From NCBI RefSeq assembly GCF_023115465.1, contig NZ_CP096034.1, positions 1,364,001 through 1,428,000 on the forward strand: 64,000 nt of DNA, given 5' to 3'. Under the pieces are notes generated by a model. The model did not search any database. It was given only the letters and a program-made list of their open reading frames with translations, and was not told the origin of the DNA. A program made the position numbers and the translations under genes. The stretch's first letter is position 1. Each line of letters begins with the position of its first letter. The DNA comes from Gottfriedia acidiceleris (GTDB lineage Bacteria; Bacillota; Bacilli; Bacillales; Bacillaceae_G). Positions 24,583-34,223 of this stretch are shown in pieces.

Positions 24583-27500
24583 TTGAAAAAGCAAGTTACA
24601 ACAGCGGTTTTAGCTACAGCTTTGGTCGCGGAATTAATTGCTCCAACAGCGAAAAACACTCCAGTAGTGCATGCAAGTAGCCAATCCAAAATCGACCAAG
24701 TGTTACAATCATTAACAGAAGAACAACGAAAAGCCATTCAAGATTTGTCACAAACATCAACAGAAGGTCTACAGTTATCGCCTGAAACGGATTTAACAAG
24801 TGAAAAAGAGATTTCTGTTATCGTAGAGTTTAAAAACAAACCTGCTAAAACAGCTAGTTTAATCGAAAAATCGAATGGTAGAGAACTGGCTTTAGAGGAC
24901 GCAGAGAAATTGGTTGAAGATGACCATGCAGTCTTTAAGCAAGATGTAGATCGACTAGGGATTAAAGGGAAAATTTCGAGATCTTATAAGCAGGTGTATA
25001 ATGGGGTTGCGATGACTCTACCTGCAAATGAAGTAAAGAGTTTATTGAAATCGAAAGCGGTAAAAAATGTTTGGGAAAACCAAGTCGTTCAATTAGATGA
25101 TCCTACAACATCTGAAGCACAAGGAACAGCAGAAACTTCTGCTTATACAGGAAGTGACCCTCAAAAAACGATGGGAGTGGACAAACTTCAGAAAGAAGGC
25201 ATTACAGGAAAAGGAATTAAAATCGGAGTAATAGATTCGGGAATGGACTATAATCACCCTGATTTAAAGGATGCATTCAAAGGTGGATACGATTTTGTAG
25301 ATAATGATAACGATCCAATGGAAACGACGTATGATGATTGGGTAAAGTCAGGTATGCCTGCAAACAATGGCCGCACTTATTGGACGGACCATGGAACGCA
25401 TGTATCAGGGATTATAGGTGGTCGACAGAAAAATAACTCGGTATATGCTATGAAAGGAGTAGCGCCAGATGCCGATTTATATGCGTATCGTGTGCTAGGC
25501 CCTTATGGAAGTGGAACGGAAGAAAATATCATCGCGGGAATCGAACAATCTGTAAAAGATAAAATGGATGTCATTAATCTCTCGCTTGGAAATAGTATTA
25601 ACAGTCCTTTTGAGCCATCGGCAGTTGCTGTTAGTAATGCGGTTTTAGATGGTGTCACCGCCGTGTTAGCTGCTGGGAATAATGGATCAGCTATGTATAC
25701 AGTCGGTTCGCCTGCTGCTTCTCCATTGGCGATCACTGTAGGATCGACTAATACAGAGGTATCACTTCCTGGTTTTATGGGAACATACAATTCAGGTACG
25801 AAACAAGGAACAGTTGAAACTCACTATTGCACATCGGGATTTGGCATTGAATCAAGATTGCTTAAAGGTCAAACGATTGAAGTGGTAGATGTTAATTCAG
25901 GAAAAGAGTCTGATTACGATAATATTAATGTCAAAGACAAAATTGCTCTTATTTCAACAGGGGATTTAACAATTACTCAAAAAGTGACCATTGCAAAGGC
26001 GAAAGGTGCTAAGGCTGTACTCATCTATGATAAATGGGGACCAGGTTATATATCGGACACTCTACAAGAGCTTCCAGGATTTATTCCGACTCAAGTTATC
26101 ACGACAGCACAAGGGAAAGCAATGAAAGAATTATTAAAAACAGGACCGGTTACATTTACATTCAATGAAATAAAAGAAAAGGTAACGGCGTTAGATGATA
26201 CTTTATCCTTCTTCAGTTCACGCGGACCTGCGCGAAGTACATATGATATTAAGCCGGAGATTGTTGCACCAGGTGCTTCAATTATGTCAACTGTATCTGG
26301 TCATTATCGAACGGATTATCCAGGGAATTATAACTATGCATACGACAAGTTTTCTGGAACATCTATGGCATCGCCACAAGTGGCTGGTGTAGCAGCATTA
26401 TTACTTCAAGCTGATCCAAAGCTTTCACCAGGAGAAATAAAAAGCACCCTAATGAATACGGCAGATGCAATCCAGACGAAAGATAGCGTTTATGAAGTTG
26501 GAGCAGGACGAGTAGATGCTTATGAAGCAGTTCACGCTGTAACCTCCTTCAAAGTTCCAGATGAAACACTGACATTATTTAAAAATGAAAAAGAGAAAAC
26601 AATTAAGGAAATCACAGGCTCACTCAGCTTTGGAACTGTTTATGCGTCAGATAACGACGTTGAGGAATCAAAAGATATCGACATTCAAAATAGAAGTAGT
26701 GAAGAACAACAGTATGATGTCAAAGTGAACTATCAAGCTTTTAAAGGTTCTCTTAATGCTGTTGACAATGGTGTTGTCTTAGAAACAGCTCCTTCCGTAA
26801 TTGTGAAAGCTGGAGGAAAAGAAACACTATCTACTAAGATTAAAATACCTACAACTGCTAAAAACGGCACATATGAAGGTTATGTCACATTTGTAAATAA
26901 AGCAAATTCGGAAGATATATACCAAATTCCGTTTGCGATTCGAAAAGTGAAGTATGGTGTTAGCTCAATCAATATGACAACTTCATTAACCACAATCCAA
27001 GAAAACGGGATAACTAGAGCTGCTAATTCTATACAAGGTTCATTTACATTGAGCTCTCATATGAAAACGGTTGATTTATTCTTAAAAAATGCTGTAACCG
27101 GAGAAGATATGGGATTTGTCGGCAATTTTGATGGTACATGGATCAATGAAAATCAATCTGTCACAGTTGGTTTTAGTGGAAGCTATTATCCATTTACAAA
27201 CGATAAAGAAAATCCGGTTTCGTATGAATCAAAAATGGCTGAGCCAGGTTCTTATCAGTTAAAATTTGTTTTTACAGATGATCAAGGAAACGAAACAACG
27301 ATTGAGAAACCTTTCATCATAGATAATGAAACGCCAACAATCGAAACAGAAATTGAGCCTGGAATTGTCGAAATGGACCCAGCTTCTACTGTCATTTCAG
27401 TCAAGGGCAAGATTCATGATAAACAAATTGATGATCTGGTTGCATTAGGATTACAGGCGAAGCAAGGAAATAACATTTTAAACTATCGCTATAACAATAA

Positions 27501-28623
27501 TCCTTTTGGACAACAGTACGCAGTTGATGAACTTGGCAACTTCAATTACAGTACAAACTTCTCAAGCGGTCAAAAGGTTCTGCCAATTAGTCTTTATAGT
27601 ACTGACAAAGCTGGTCTTCCATCTGTGCAAAAAGAATTCTTTTTTGTTAGAAAAGGGACGAACTACATCTCTACAGTTGCTGATCAAAAAGAAGTTAAAA
27701 CAGGTGATGTCATCAACTTTATCTCAAAAGCAAACAATAGCACTAGCTGGAAGGAAGCAAAATGGAACTATCAGTTCAATAAAGATTATTTAGCACTAGA
27801 GTCAATTCAAGTATCTGATGAACTGAAAGATAAGGTTTCATTAGAAACGACAGAAACAAGTAACGGAATATCTGTCACATTAAAGGCTCTACAAGGATCC
27901 ATCTCTGCAAGTGAAATGCTTCCATTGCTAAATGTGAAAGCGAAAGTAAAAGATGATAAATTCATTGATACTTATGTAGCATTGGCAGTGACAAGCCCAA
28001 CTTATACAGATGCGAATGGTATAAAAACACAACCGGCTGTTGCACATCCGTCTGTAAGAGTATGGCCGAAATATTCAAAACTACAAGGTGATATGAATGG
28101 TGAAGCAATTTATTACAGAGATGGCTATGGCCAGTTGAAAACTACTTATGTCAACTATTTTGCAGTAGGTGCGACAATTAAAGTGAAGGATCAAAACGGC
28201 AACACATATGAGGGAAAAGTAATAAATGACGCTAAATTCATTGTTGAAGGATTACCTACAGACCGTAAACCTTTAACATTTGTGTTCGATGTACCAGGTC
28301 ACTTTACAGTTCAAAAAACGTTTACAATCGGCCGTGAAGGCGCTATTGGGGAACTACAAAAACTGAACTTCAAAGCTGCATTAGCCGGTGACGTAAATAA
28401 AGACAACTTGATTGATATTGATGACGCAGTCTACCTGAAAAGTCATTGGAAATCATCTGATCGCAAAGCTGATCTCAACTTCGACGGAATCGTAGATATG
28501 AAAGATATGGATTTTATCAAGAAGAATTATTTACAAGAAAATCCAACGGTGAAGGCAGACAAAACCCAAAAACAAAATTCTCATGGTCAAACGCTTGAGG
28601 AAATTATTGGTGGGTTAAACTGA
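24583..28623 (+). CDS. Vpr-like secreted subtilase with PA, cohesin-like and dockerin domains, 1346 aa (protease 2)
   Basis: Same architecture as protease 1. The start is TTG 24583 because AGAGGAGG lies just before it; the upstream ATG 24532 lacks a ribosome-binding site and would spoil the signal peptide (KKQVTTAVLATALVAELIAP). Triad: Asp218 (VIDSGMDYNHPD), His270 (HGTHVSGIIGG), Ser594 (GTSMASPQVAG). The PA insert includes KIALISTGDLTITQKVTIAK. The late region has the cohesin-like segment (VKTGDVINFISKANN). The C terminus has the dockerin loops DVNKDNLIDIDD and DLNFDGIVDMKD. One Cys lies in the catalytic insert (ETHYCTSGF), unusual for an extracellular Bacillus protease. It has its own leader and terminator. 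It is a probable tandem duplicate of its neighbours but well diverged, so the duplication is old. Confidence 0.92.
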   Translation: MKKQVTTAVLATALVAELIAPTAKNTPVVHASSQSKIDQVLQSLTEEQRKAIQDLSQTSTEGLQLSPETDLTSEKEISVIVEFKNKPAKTASLIEKSNGRELALEDAEKLVEDDHAVFKQDVDRLGIKGKISRSYKQVYNGVAMTLPANEVKSLLKSKAVKNVWENQVVQLDDPTTSEAQGTAETSAYTGSDPQKTMGVDKLQKEGITGKGIKIGVIDSGMDYNHPDLKDAFKGGYDFVDNDNDPMETTYDDWVKSGMPANNGRTYWTDHGTHVSGIIGGRQKNNSVYAMKGVAPDADLYAYRVLGPYGSGTEENIIAGIEQSVKDKMDVINLSLGNSINSPFEPSAVAVSNAVLDGVTAVLAAGNNGSAMYTVGSPAASPLAITVGSTNTEVSLPGFMGTYNSGTKQGTVETHYCTSGFGIESRLLKGQTIEVVDVNSGKESDYDNINVKDKIALISTGDLTITQKVTIAKAKGAKAVLIYDKWGPGYISDTLQELPGFIPTQVITTAQGKAMKELLKTGPVTFTFNEIKEKVTALDDTLSFFSSRGPARSTYDIKPEIVAPGASIMSTVSGHYRTDYPGNYNYAYDKFSGTSMASPQVAGVAALLLQADPKLSPGEIKSTLMNTADAIQTKDSVYEVGAGRVDAYEAVHAVTSFKVPDETLTLFKNEKEKTIKEITGSLSFGTVYASDNDVEESKDIDIQNRSSEEQQYDVKVNYQAFKGSLNAVDNGVVLETAPSVIVKAGGKETLSTKIKIPTTAKNGTYEGYVTFVNKANSEDIYQIPFAIRKVKYGVSSINMTTSLTTIQENGITRAANSIQGSFTLSSHMKTVDLFLKNAVTGEDMGFVGNFDGTWINENQSVTVGFSGSYYPFTNDKENPVSYESKMAEPGSYQLKFVFTDDQGNETTIEKPFIIDNETPTIETEIEPGIVEMDPASTVISVKGKIHDKQIDDLVALGLQAKQGNNILNYRYNNNPFGQQYAVDELGNFNYSTNFSSGQKVLPISLYSTDKAGLPSVQKEFFFVRKGTNYISTVADQKEVKTGDVINFISKANNSTSWKEAKWNYQFNKDYLALESIQVSDELKDKVSLETTETSNGISVTLKALQGSISASEMLPLLNVKAKVKDDKFIDTYVALAVTSPTYTDANGIKTQPAVAHPSVRVWPKYSKLQGDMNGEAIYYRDGYGQLKTTYVNYFAVGATIKVKDQNGNTYEGKVINDAKFIVEGLPTDRKPLTFVFDVPGHFTVQKTFTIGREGAIGELQKLNFKAALAGDVNKDNLIDIDDAVYLKSHWKSSDRKADLNFDGIVDMKDMDFIKKNYLQENPTVKADKTQKQNSHGQTLEEIIGGLN

Positions 28624-28685
28624 TTTTAGAGTAGCTCGAATAATTAATCGAACTTAATCGCAAAATAAAAAACTTTCACCAAAAT

Positions 28686-28740
28686 AAAAAATCCCCTATT
28701 TAGTCGACACTTGAAGTAGGTCTACTATAGGGGATTTTTT
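28686..28740 (+). terminator. Intrinsic terminator
   Basis: AAAAAATCCCCTAT and ATAGGGGATTTTTT form a long stem with an additional inner TAGTCGAC/GTCTACTA pairing. It follows protease 2. The rest of the gap to 29238 is the leader of protease 3. Confidence 0.85.
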
Positions 28741-28970
28741 AATATAATGAGAATTTGAAAAATGCGGTTTATCAAATAGTAGAAATCACTTTTTTTGTAA
28801 AGAAATAAAACAAAAAGATAAATTTATTTCTATTGTAGAAGAAAGCAAGAATAGAGTTACCAGCATGATCACATTTTCACAAGTCTAAAGACCTATTAAT
28901 GTATAGTATATTTTTACTGTTTGTCTATCTTTTAATATGACTAAAAATAAATAACTTATGAAATTGGTCA

Positions 28971-28984
28971 AAATTCCCCCTATG
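28971..28984 (+). promoter_or_regulatory. AATTCCCCC motif, protease 3 distal copy
   Basis: AAATTCCCCCTATG lies about 265 bases before protease 3. AAATCTAGTAAATAATGG follows, similar to the AT-rich element after the other copies. Confidence 0.45.
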
Positions 28985-29141
28985 TAAAAATCTAGTAAAT
29001 AATGGTAATTTCAGCAGCATTTGCTACATTTCCCGTATTTTTTACATTTTTCTCAATTCCGCAAGAATGAAAATTCAATATTAATAGAATGTTAATAAAC
29101 TTTAAGCTATTTAGTTTTTAATAATAAGTGTAACGTTTCAT

Positions 29142-29160
29142 GAAAATTCCCCAATTTACT
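29142..29160 (+). promoter_or_regulatory. AATTCCCC motif, protease 3 proximal copy
   Basis: GAAAATTCCCCAATTTACT has four C instead of five. It lies about 90 bases before the start and 173 bases after the distal copy. Confidence 0.5.
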
Positions 29161-29238
29161 ATTTTCAAAGATATATGTAATTTAGTAGAAGGTGGTAATT
29201 TTCAAAATATTTTTAAAATAGGGGAGAGATAAAAGACA

Positions 29239-32200
29239 ATGAAGAAGAAGCTTGTTAAAAAAGCGACAACCCTTGCTTTTGGGGTAGGGTTAGTTTCTAG
29301 CAGTCTATCAAATCCATACATAAGTTTCCCAGCCAAAGCACATGCTGAAACGATTTCAAATTCTGAAAAAATCTTGGCTTCTCTGACTAAAGAGCAGCGA
29401 GACGCATTTGCAAACATTCAATTTACAGACAAACATGGGCTTCAAGGATTTAATGATGAAGATTTAAAGAGCGATGAAGAAATCCCTGTAATTGTTGAGT
29501 TTAAGACCATGCCTGAGAAAGTTGCTATTCTGGATGCTGCTATTAAAGGAAAGAACCTGACAGCCGAACAAGCGAAAAATAAAATTGACCATGAGCATGC
29601 TACTTTTCGTGATGATTTAACAAGAATGATGCCATCAACTGTAGAAAAAAACGGCAAATGGTCATATGAAATAACACGATCATTTAAATCAGCTTACAAT
29701 GGTGTTACGATGACACTACCAGCAAATGAAGTAGAGACACTTCTTCAATCAGACTCGGTTAAAGCTGTTTATAAAAATACTATATTTAGTATCGAACCGC
29801 CAATCAACCCAGATGCTAGTGTTGAAGAATCTACTAAACGGATAGAAAGTATTCCATTTCTAGGGGTAGACAAGTTACATAAGGAAGGAATTACAGGAAA
29901 AGGTGTGAAGGTTGGTGTCATTGATACAGGTATTGATTATCATCATCCTGATTTAAAAGATGCCTTTAAAGGTGGATATGATTTTGTGGATAACGATTCT
30001 GATCCAATGGAAACGTCATATGATGATTGGAAAAAGTCTGGGAAACCAGAGACTAACGAAGGTGGATCATCCTATTATACCGATCATGGTACCCATGTAT
30101 CTGGTACGATTGCAGGTCGAGCAAAAAATACGAGCGGTGTAGCTGTAGAGGGAATTGCCCCTGATGCTGATCTTTATGGATATCGTGTTATGGGACCATA
30201 TGGACAAGGCCAAATGCAAGATATCTTGGCAGGAATTGATCGAGCAGTTAAGGACGGAATGGATGTGATCAATCTATCGTTAGGGATTGATGTAAATGAT
30301 CCTAATTATCCTTCGAGTATGGCTGTCAATTATGCTGTACTTAATGGTATAACTACCGTTGTTTCAGCAGGTAACAGTGGCTCTAATTCCTATACACTTG
30401 GTTCGCCTGGTGCTGCTGCATTGGCATTGACAGTTGGGGCAAGCAGTACACCGATCCCTGTAGCAAAATATACTGGCACACTAGATGGTGTTTCAAACAA
30501 AACGTTTGATTTAAGCGAACTCTATTCAAACTTTACTTCAAATCTTAAAACATTTGAAAAGCAATCTTTAGAAATTGTTGATTTAGGTGTAGGGACTGCA
30601 TCAGATTTCACGAATAAAGATGTTAATGGGAAAATTGTCTTAGTTAACACGGGTGGTATTGGAACGCAAACAAAAATTATTTATGCAAAAGAACATGGAG
30701 CGGTTGCAGTATTAACCTACAGCAATACACCAGGTGCAGCTCCTACAAACTTTGTAAGAGAAGATCAAAATTTTATTCCTACTTTTACAATGACCTATGA
30801 ACAAGGAATTGATTTAAAAACACAATTGGCTGCAGGAAATAAAAAAATGACGTTCAAAGATTTTAAAGAAGTTCCCACAGGAGGAGACGAACTAGCGTGG
30901 TTCAGTTCCCGTGGACCTTCACGTACTAATTATGATATAAAACCGGAAATCACTGCACCAGGAGTAAGTGTCTTATCAAGCGTTCCAGCTTACAGCATTT
31001 ATAAAAATAATCCATCAAATTATCAATTTGCTTATAATCGTATGTCCGGTACATCAATGGCTGCTCCTCATGTAACAGGAATTTCCGCTTTGTTACTACA
31101 GGTAAAGCCTAATCTTCAACCAAGTGATATTAAGACGATTTTGATGAATACAGCTAAACCATTATCAGGCAAGAATAGTGTATTTGACGTAGGAGCAGGT
31201 CGAGTCGATCCATATCGTGCTGTCCATACAGGAATGGAACTTCAAGTTCAAGATGAAACGCCAGTTAACGTCAATAATGAAAACTATGTAATAAAAGATG
31301 ATACAGGTGGACTTAGTTTCGGTAATCATTATGCAAACGAAGAAACTTATATTAAAAAGACTGTAAATATGACAAATCTCGAAGATAAAATGAAAAAATT
31401 TGATGTAGATGTTCAATTTCAAACTGACGTCAATGGATCATTAGATGCTAAATCTAATGGGGTAACATTAGATATACCAAAAGTTATCCCTGTTCAATCC
31501 TTAAAAACAAAAAAGGTGCCAGTTACCATATTAGTTCCTGCAACTGCCAAAGCAGGCATTTATGAAGGCTATGTAACCTTAACAAACCAAGCTGACAAAA
31601 ACGAACAATATCGAATTCCGTTTAGCGTTAGAACAATGGAAGAAGGAATTGAATCTACTTCCCTTTCTACAACTGCAATTGCACCTTACCATTTACAAGT
31701 GCTCCCATTTAGTGCTTCAACTTGGAATCAAAGATTGACGTTTAGATTAAAATCACCAATGAAATGGCTTGATGTAGTATTGCAAGATGGACAAACTGGG
31801 AAAGATCTTGGGTTAATCGAGACGATTTATACAGATGGATTATATGATAGTACGAATTATTATGTTGAAAGGATATTTGAAGGTAAATACAATGCGTTTA
31901 CTGGAAATCCAGAAAACCCAATCTCCTCTCAACAAAGTTATGTAAAACCTGGATATTACAAAATTAAAGTGATTGGTACAAGTGAACGTGATCATACTTT
32001 TACAACGTATAATGATGTGTATGTTGATGCCAACTTACCGACGATGACAACATCTTTAGATGGAAATGAATCACCAGTGTATGAGTTTCAGCCAGGACAA
32101 AAAACGTTTCCTCTTCAAGTAAAGGTTACAGATGAAGAAGTAGCAAAGATGGTAGCATCCGGAATCGATGCAAAACAGTCGATCAACTCAGTCAATTATG

Positions 32201-33336
32201 CTATTAACGGAAGTACAAAACCTGTCCTTCCTGTTGGAGAAGATGGCACAATCAATTTAGATGTACCAATAACTGAAACGATCGCATTGAATAAATTTAC
32301 AGTTAGTGGATTTGACGGAGCGAAAAATCAGACTCCTAAGAAAAATTTCTACTTTGTTAAAGCAGGTACTCCATACGGATATATGAAGTCGGATAAAACA
32401 AACGTAAAAATGGGAGATACAGTAAATGCCACTCTCGTACTAAATAACGTAGATAAATTAAAATCAGCAGAATGGACTCTAACTAACATCGGCAATAATT
32501 TTGAGATTGTCGATGCAAAAGCGAATAATGCTCTTGCTAATTACGGTACATCCGTTGTGAGTGTTGAAACGACTGGCAACACTTCCAAAGTGAAGCTGAC
32601 GATGGATGGCACGAAAACAGTGAGTGGAAATACTCCCGCAATCAATCTGACATTAAAAGTGAAGGATACAGCATTTATAGTAAGTGCAGCAGTAAATCCA
32701 ACGATAACTTACACGAATGATTTAGGTAATAAAACAACCCTCTCTTCTGCGGGAATGGAATGGCAAGTTCAGTCAACTTTCTCAGAATTATCTGGCTCAA
32801 TAAGAGGATATGCTGTATTACTTAAAGATTACACAAAACTTGGTGGATCTCTTCGATTAATCGATGGGAATGGTACTGTATATGATAGCACATCAACCAT
32901 TGGTAGAAACGGAGATTACCGTATTTCCAAACTGCCAATTACAGATAAACCATTCACTTGGGAAATGAAATTGCCAGGGCATTTTATGATGAAACGCCAA
33001 GTTCAAATTGGGGTCGAGAAGAATGGAACCATTTTGGGACAATCTCGTTCATACTATACTGGTATGGCTGGAACTTTTTTTGAGTTTGCAGTTCCTGGCG
33101 ATGTGAATCAAGATAATGTAATCGATGTTCAGGATGCACTAGCAATCCAAAAAGCTTGGAATACTAATAACAGAGACGCTGATATTAACTTCGACGGAAT
33201 TGTGGATGCAAAGGATATGAAATTTGTTATCGATAACTATTTAAAACAAAACCGTGATGTGGACAATCCACCGACAGCTATCCAACAAGTTGATGGAAAA
33301 ACACTGCAGGTTATTTTGAAAGATTTGCAAATCTAA
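29239..33336 (+). CDS. Vpr-like secreted subtilase with PA, cohesin-like and dockerin domains, 1365 aa (protease 3)
   Basis: The protein is the third member of the array. A signal peptide (1-37, ending AKAHA) and I9 propeptide precede the S8 domain with Asp229 (VIDTGIDYHHPD), His283 (HGTHVSGTIAG) and Ser606 (GTSMAAPHVTG). The PA insert contains KIVLVNTGGIGTQTKIIYAK. Fn3-like domains, a cohesin-like domain (VKMGDTVNATLVLNNVDKL, about 1055-1180) and a dockerin (DVNQDNVIDVQD, DINFDGIVDAKD) follow. ATG 29239 is preceded by AGGGGAGAG. Two terminators lie after the gene. All catalytic residues are intact in the three paralogues, so all three should be active. The role is presumably degradation of external protein, or assembly on a surface through the dockerin. 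Confidence 0.92.
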   Translation: MKKKLVKKATTLAFGVGLVSSSLSNPYISFPAKAHAETISNSEKILASLTKEQRDAFANIQFTDKHGLQGFNDEDLKSDEEIPVIVEFKTMPEKVAILDAAIKGKNLTAEQAKNKIDHEHATFRDDLTRMMPSTVEKNGKWSYEITRSFKSAYNGVTMTLPANEVETLLQSDSVKAVYKNTIFSIEPPINPDASVEESTKRIESIPFLGVDKLHKEGITGKGVKVGVIDTGIDYHHPDLKDAFKGGYDFVDNDSDPMETSYDDWKKSGKPETNEGGSSYYTDHGTHVSGTIAGRAKNTSGVAVEGIAPDADLYGYRVMGPYGQGQMQDILAGIDRAVKDGMDVINLSLGIDVNDPNYPSSMAVNYAVLNGITTVVSAGNSGSNSYTLGSPGAAALALTVGASSTPIPVAKYTGTLDGVSNKTFDLSELYSNFTSNLKTFEKQSLEIVDLGVGTASDFTNKDVNGKIVLVNTGGIGTQTKIIYAKEHGAVAVLTYSNTPGAAPTNFVREDQNFIPTFTMTYEQGIDLKTQLAAGNKKMTFKDFKEVPTGGDELAWFSSRGPSRTNYDIKPEITAPGVSVLSSVPAYSIYKNNPSNYQFAYNRMSGTSMAAPHVTGISALLLQVKPNLQPSDIKTILMNTAKPLSGKNSVFDVGAGRVDPYRAVHTGMELQVQDETPVNVNNENYVIKDDTGGLSFGNHYANEETYIKKTVNMTNLEDKMKKFDVDVQFQTDVNGSLDAKSNGVTLDIPKVIPVQSLKTKKVPVTILVPATAKAGIYEGYVTLTNQADKNEQYRIPFSVRTMEEGIESTSLSTTAIAPYHLQVLPFSASTWNQRLTFRLKSPMKWLDVVLQDGQTGKDLGLIETIYTDGLYDSTNYYVERIFEGKYNAFTGNPENPISSQQSYVKPGYYKIKVIGTSERDHTFTTYNDVYVDANLPTMTTSLDGNESPVYEFQPGQKTFPLQVKVTDEEVAKMVASGIDAKQSINSVNYAINGSTKPVLPVGEDGTINLDVPITETIALNKFTVSGFDGAKNQTPKKNFYFVKAGTPYGYMKSDKTNVKMGDTVNATLVLNNVDKLKSAEWTLTNIGNNFEIVDAKANNALANYGTSVVSVETTGNTSKVKLTMDGTKTVSGNTPAINLTLKVKDTAFIVSAAVNPTITYTNDLGNKTTLSSAGMEWQVQSTFSELSGSIRGYAVLLKDYTKLGGSLRLIDGNGTVYDSTSTIGRNGDYRISKLPITDKPFTWEMKLPGHFMMKRQVQIGVEKNGTILGQSRSYYTGMAGTFFEFAVPGDVNQDNVIDVQDALAIQKAWNTNNRDADINFDGIVDAKDMKFVIDNYLKQNRDVDNPPTAIQQVDGKTLQVILKDLQI

Positions 33337-33379
33337 GCATAGATCTTTATCCGAATAATAGAGTTTTAGTTCAACAAAA

Positions 33380-33405
33380 AAGTAGCTTAAAAGAGCTACT
33401 TTTTT
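33380..33405 (+). terminator. Intrinsic terminator
   Basis: Identical to 19368-19393 over 26 bases. It ends the protease 3 transcript. Confidence 0.75.
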
Positions 33406-33415
33406 CAACAGCGTG

Positions 33416-33453
33416 AAAGTCCTACTATTTTTATTAGTAGGACTTTATTTTAT
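33416..33453. terminator. Second intrinsic terminator, possibly bidirectional
   Basis: AAAGTCCTACTA and TAGTAGGACTTT pair perfectly with an internal T-rich loop and a following TATTTTAT. It lies between protease 3 and the minus-strand subtilase remnant. Confidence 0.75.
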
Positions 33454-33471
33454 ACAATAGGGGGGAATTGA

Positions 33472-33706
33472 TTATTTTTTAAAAAGTTTTAAATAATTTA
33501 CATCGTTATTTTGAGTTGATTTTAATGATTTCAAATCATTAATAATTTTGTCATTATCAAATCTAATGTTATTTTTTATATAGTAATCTCTTAGAAGTGC
33601 AATATATCCACTTGCCAATGCGGTAGCATACGAAGTTCCATTCATTTTAATTGTGCAATACTACCAGTTCCAGGGGATAATTTTATTATATTAGATTTAA
33701 TAGGGG
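33472..33706 (-). pseudogene. Decayed subtilase C-terminal fragment
   Basis: On the minus strand, ISPIKSNIIKLSPGTGSIAQ then LK is followed, after a one-base deletion in an A run near 33646, by MNGTSYATALASGYIALLRD and a helical tail ending NYLKLFKK at 33472. NGTSYATALASG is the S8 catalytic-Ser motif (GTSxAxxxxAG), and SPGTGSIAQLK is the strand normally before it. The Asp and His parts are absent, with several stops upstream of 33706. It differs in style from the three large paralogues and resembles short subtilases such as lantibiotic leader peptidases, which is a guess. Confidence 0.65.
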
Positions 33707-33750
33707 AAATTATTTACTATATTTATACTTTTTGTAAAAAAATGGAAATA

Positions 33751-33800
33751 AAAAAAGCTACATTCAAACTATTTGATAGTTTATGTGTAGCTTTTTTTAT
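33751..33800. terminator. Strong hairpin terminator
   Basis: AAAAAAGCTACA and TGTGTAGCTTTTTT with an inner AAACTAT/ATAGTTT pairing. It sits between the subtilase remnant and the small-gene modules. Confidence 0.75.
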
Positions 33801-33854
33801 TTTTGTTTCTATTAAATATAAAGAATCTCGTTAATTAAATACTCTTCATTAGAG

Positions 33855-33962
33855 TTAAATCAAAAATATCGCAACAACAGTAGTAACAACCAACCCAATC
33901 AAAAAATGCAGGGGAAGTTGTTTAAGGGTTGTAGGATTAAGTTCCTTTTCCTTCCCACTCAT
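33855..33962 (-). CDS. Very small membrane protein, 35 aa
   Basis: The frame reads MSGKEKELNPTTLKQL followed by a single transmembrane helix (PLHFLIGLVVTTVVAIFLI). A charged N terminus and C-terminal helix are typical of small membrane peptides. A diverged, broken homologue lies at 34930-34985 (ELNPTTLKQL aligns with EFNLTTLKKL), which suggests real coding history rather than chance. No strong ribosome-binding site is visible before ATG 33962. Function unknown. Confidence 0.4.
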   Translation of the reverse strand: MSGKEKELNPTTLKQLPLHFLIGLVVTTVVAIFLI

Positions 33963-33984
33963 TTCAAAAGTTTATTTACAACTA

Positions 33985-34021
33985 AAAGGGGGTGGTGCTT
34001 AACTGCACCACTTCTTTTTTT
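33985..34021 (+). terminator. Intrinsic terminator, module copy A
   Basis: GGGTGGTGCTTAACTGCACCAC is followed by TTCTTTTTTTT. Module copy B has the equivalent hairpin at 35000-35032. Confidence 0.7.
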
Positions 34022-34223
34022 TGTCCATTAATACCGAACCAATACAGACAAGTTTATACGCTAATTAAACCATGTATGCTAGAAAGTACTTATTCAATGC
34101 TTGTATTGGTCCAATAGCAACGTCATTTTTAAAAATTTTTTCACAAAAGAATGTCTGAACTTCAAACAAACGTTGTTGAAGGGTTGTAAAAATACAACTC
34201 AAATAACAAGGTGGAACTTAAAG

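Noticed and set aside
33459-33470. C-run motif in reverse orientation after protease 3
   Set aside because: It lies downstream of the subtilase remnant on that strand, not before any gene, and is probably coincidental.
34101-34223. N-terminal extension of the 42-aa protein
   Set aside because: The region is conserved as a leader in the second module copy and the ribosome-binding site belongs to ATG 34224.
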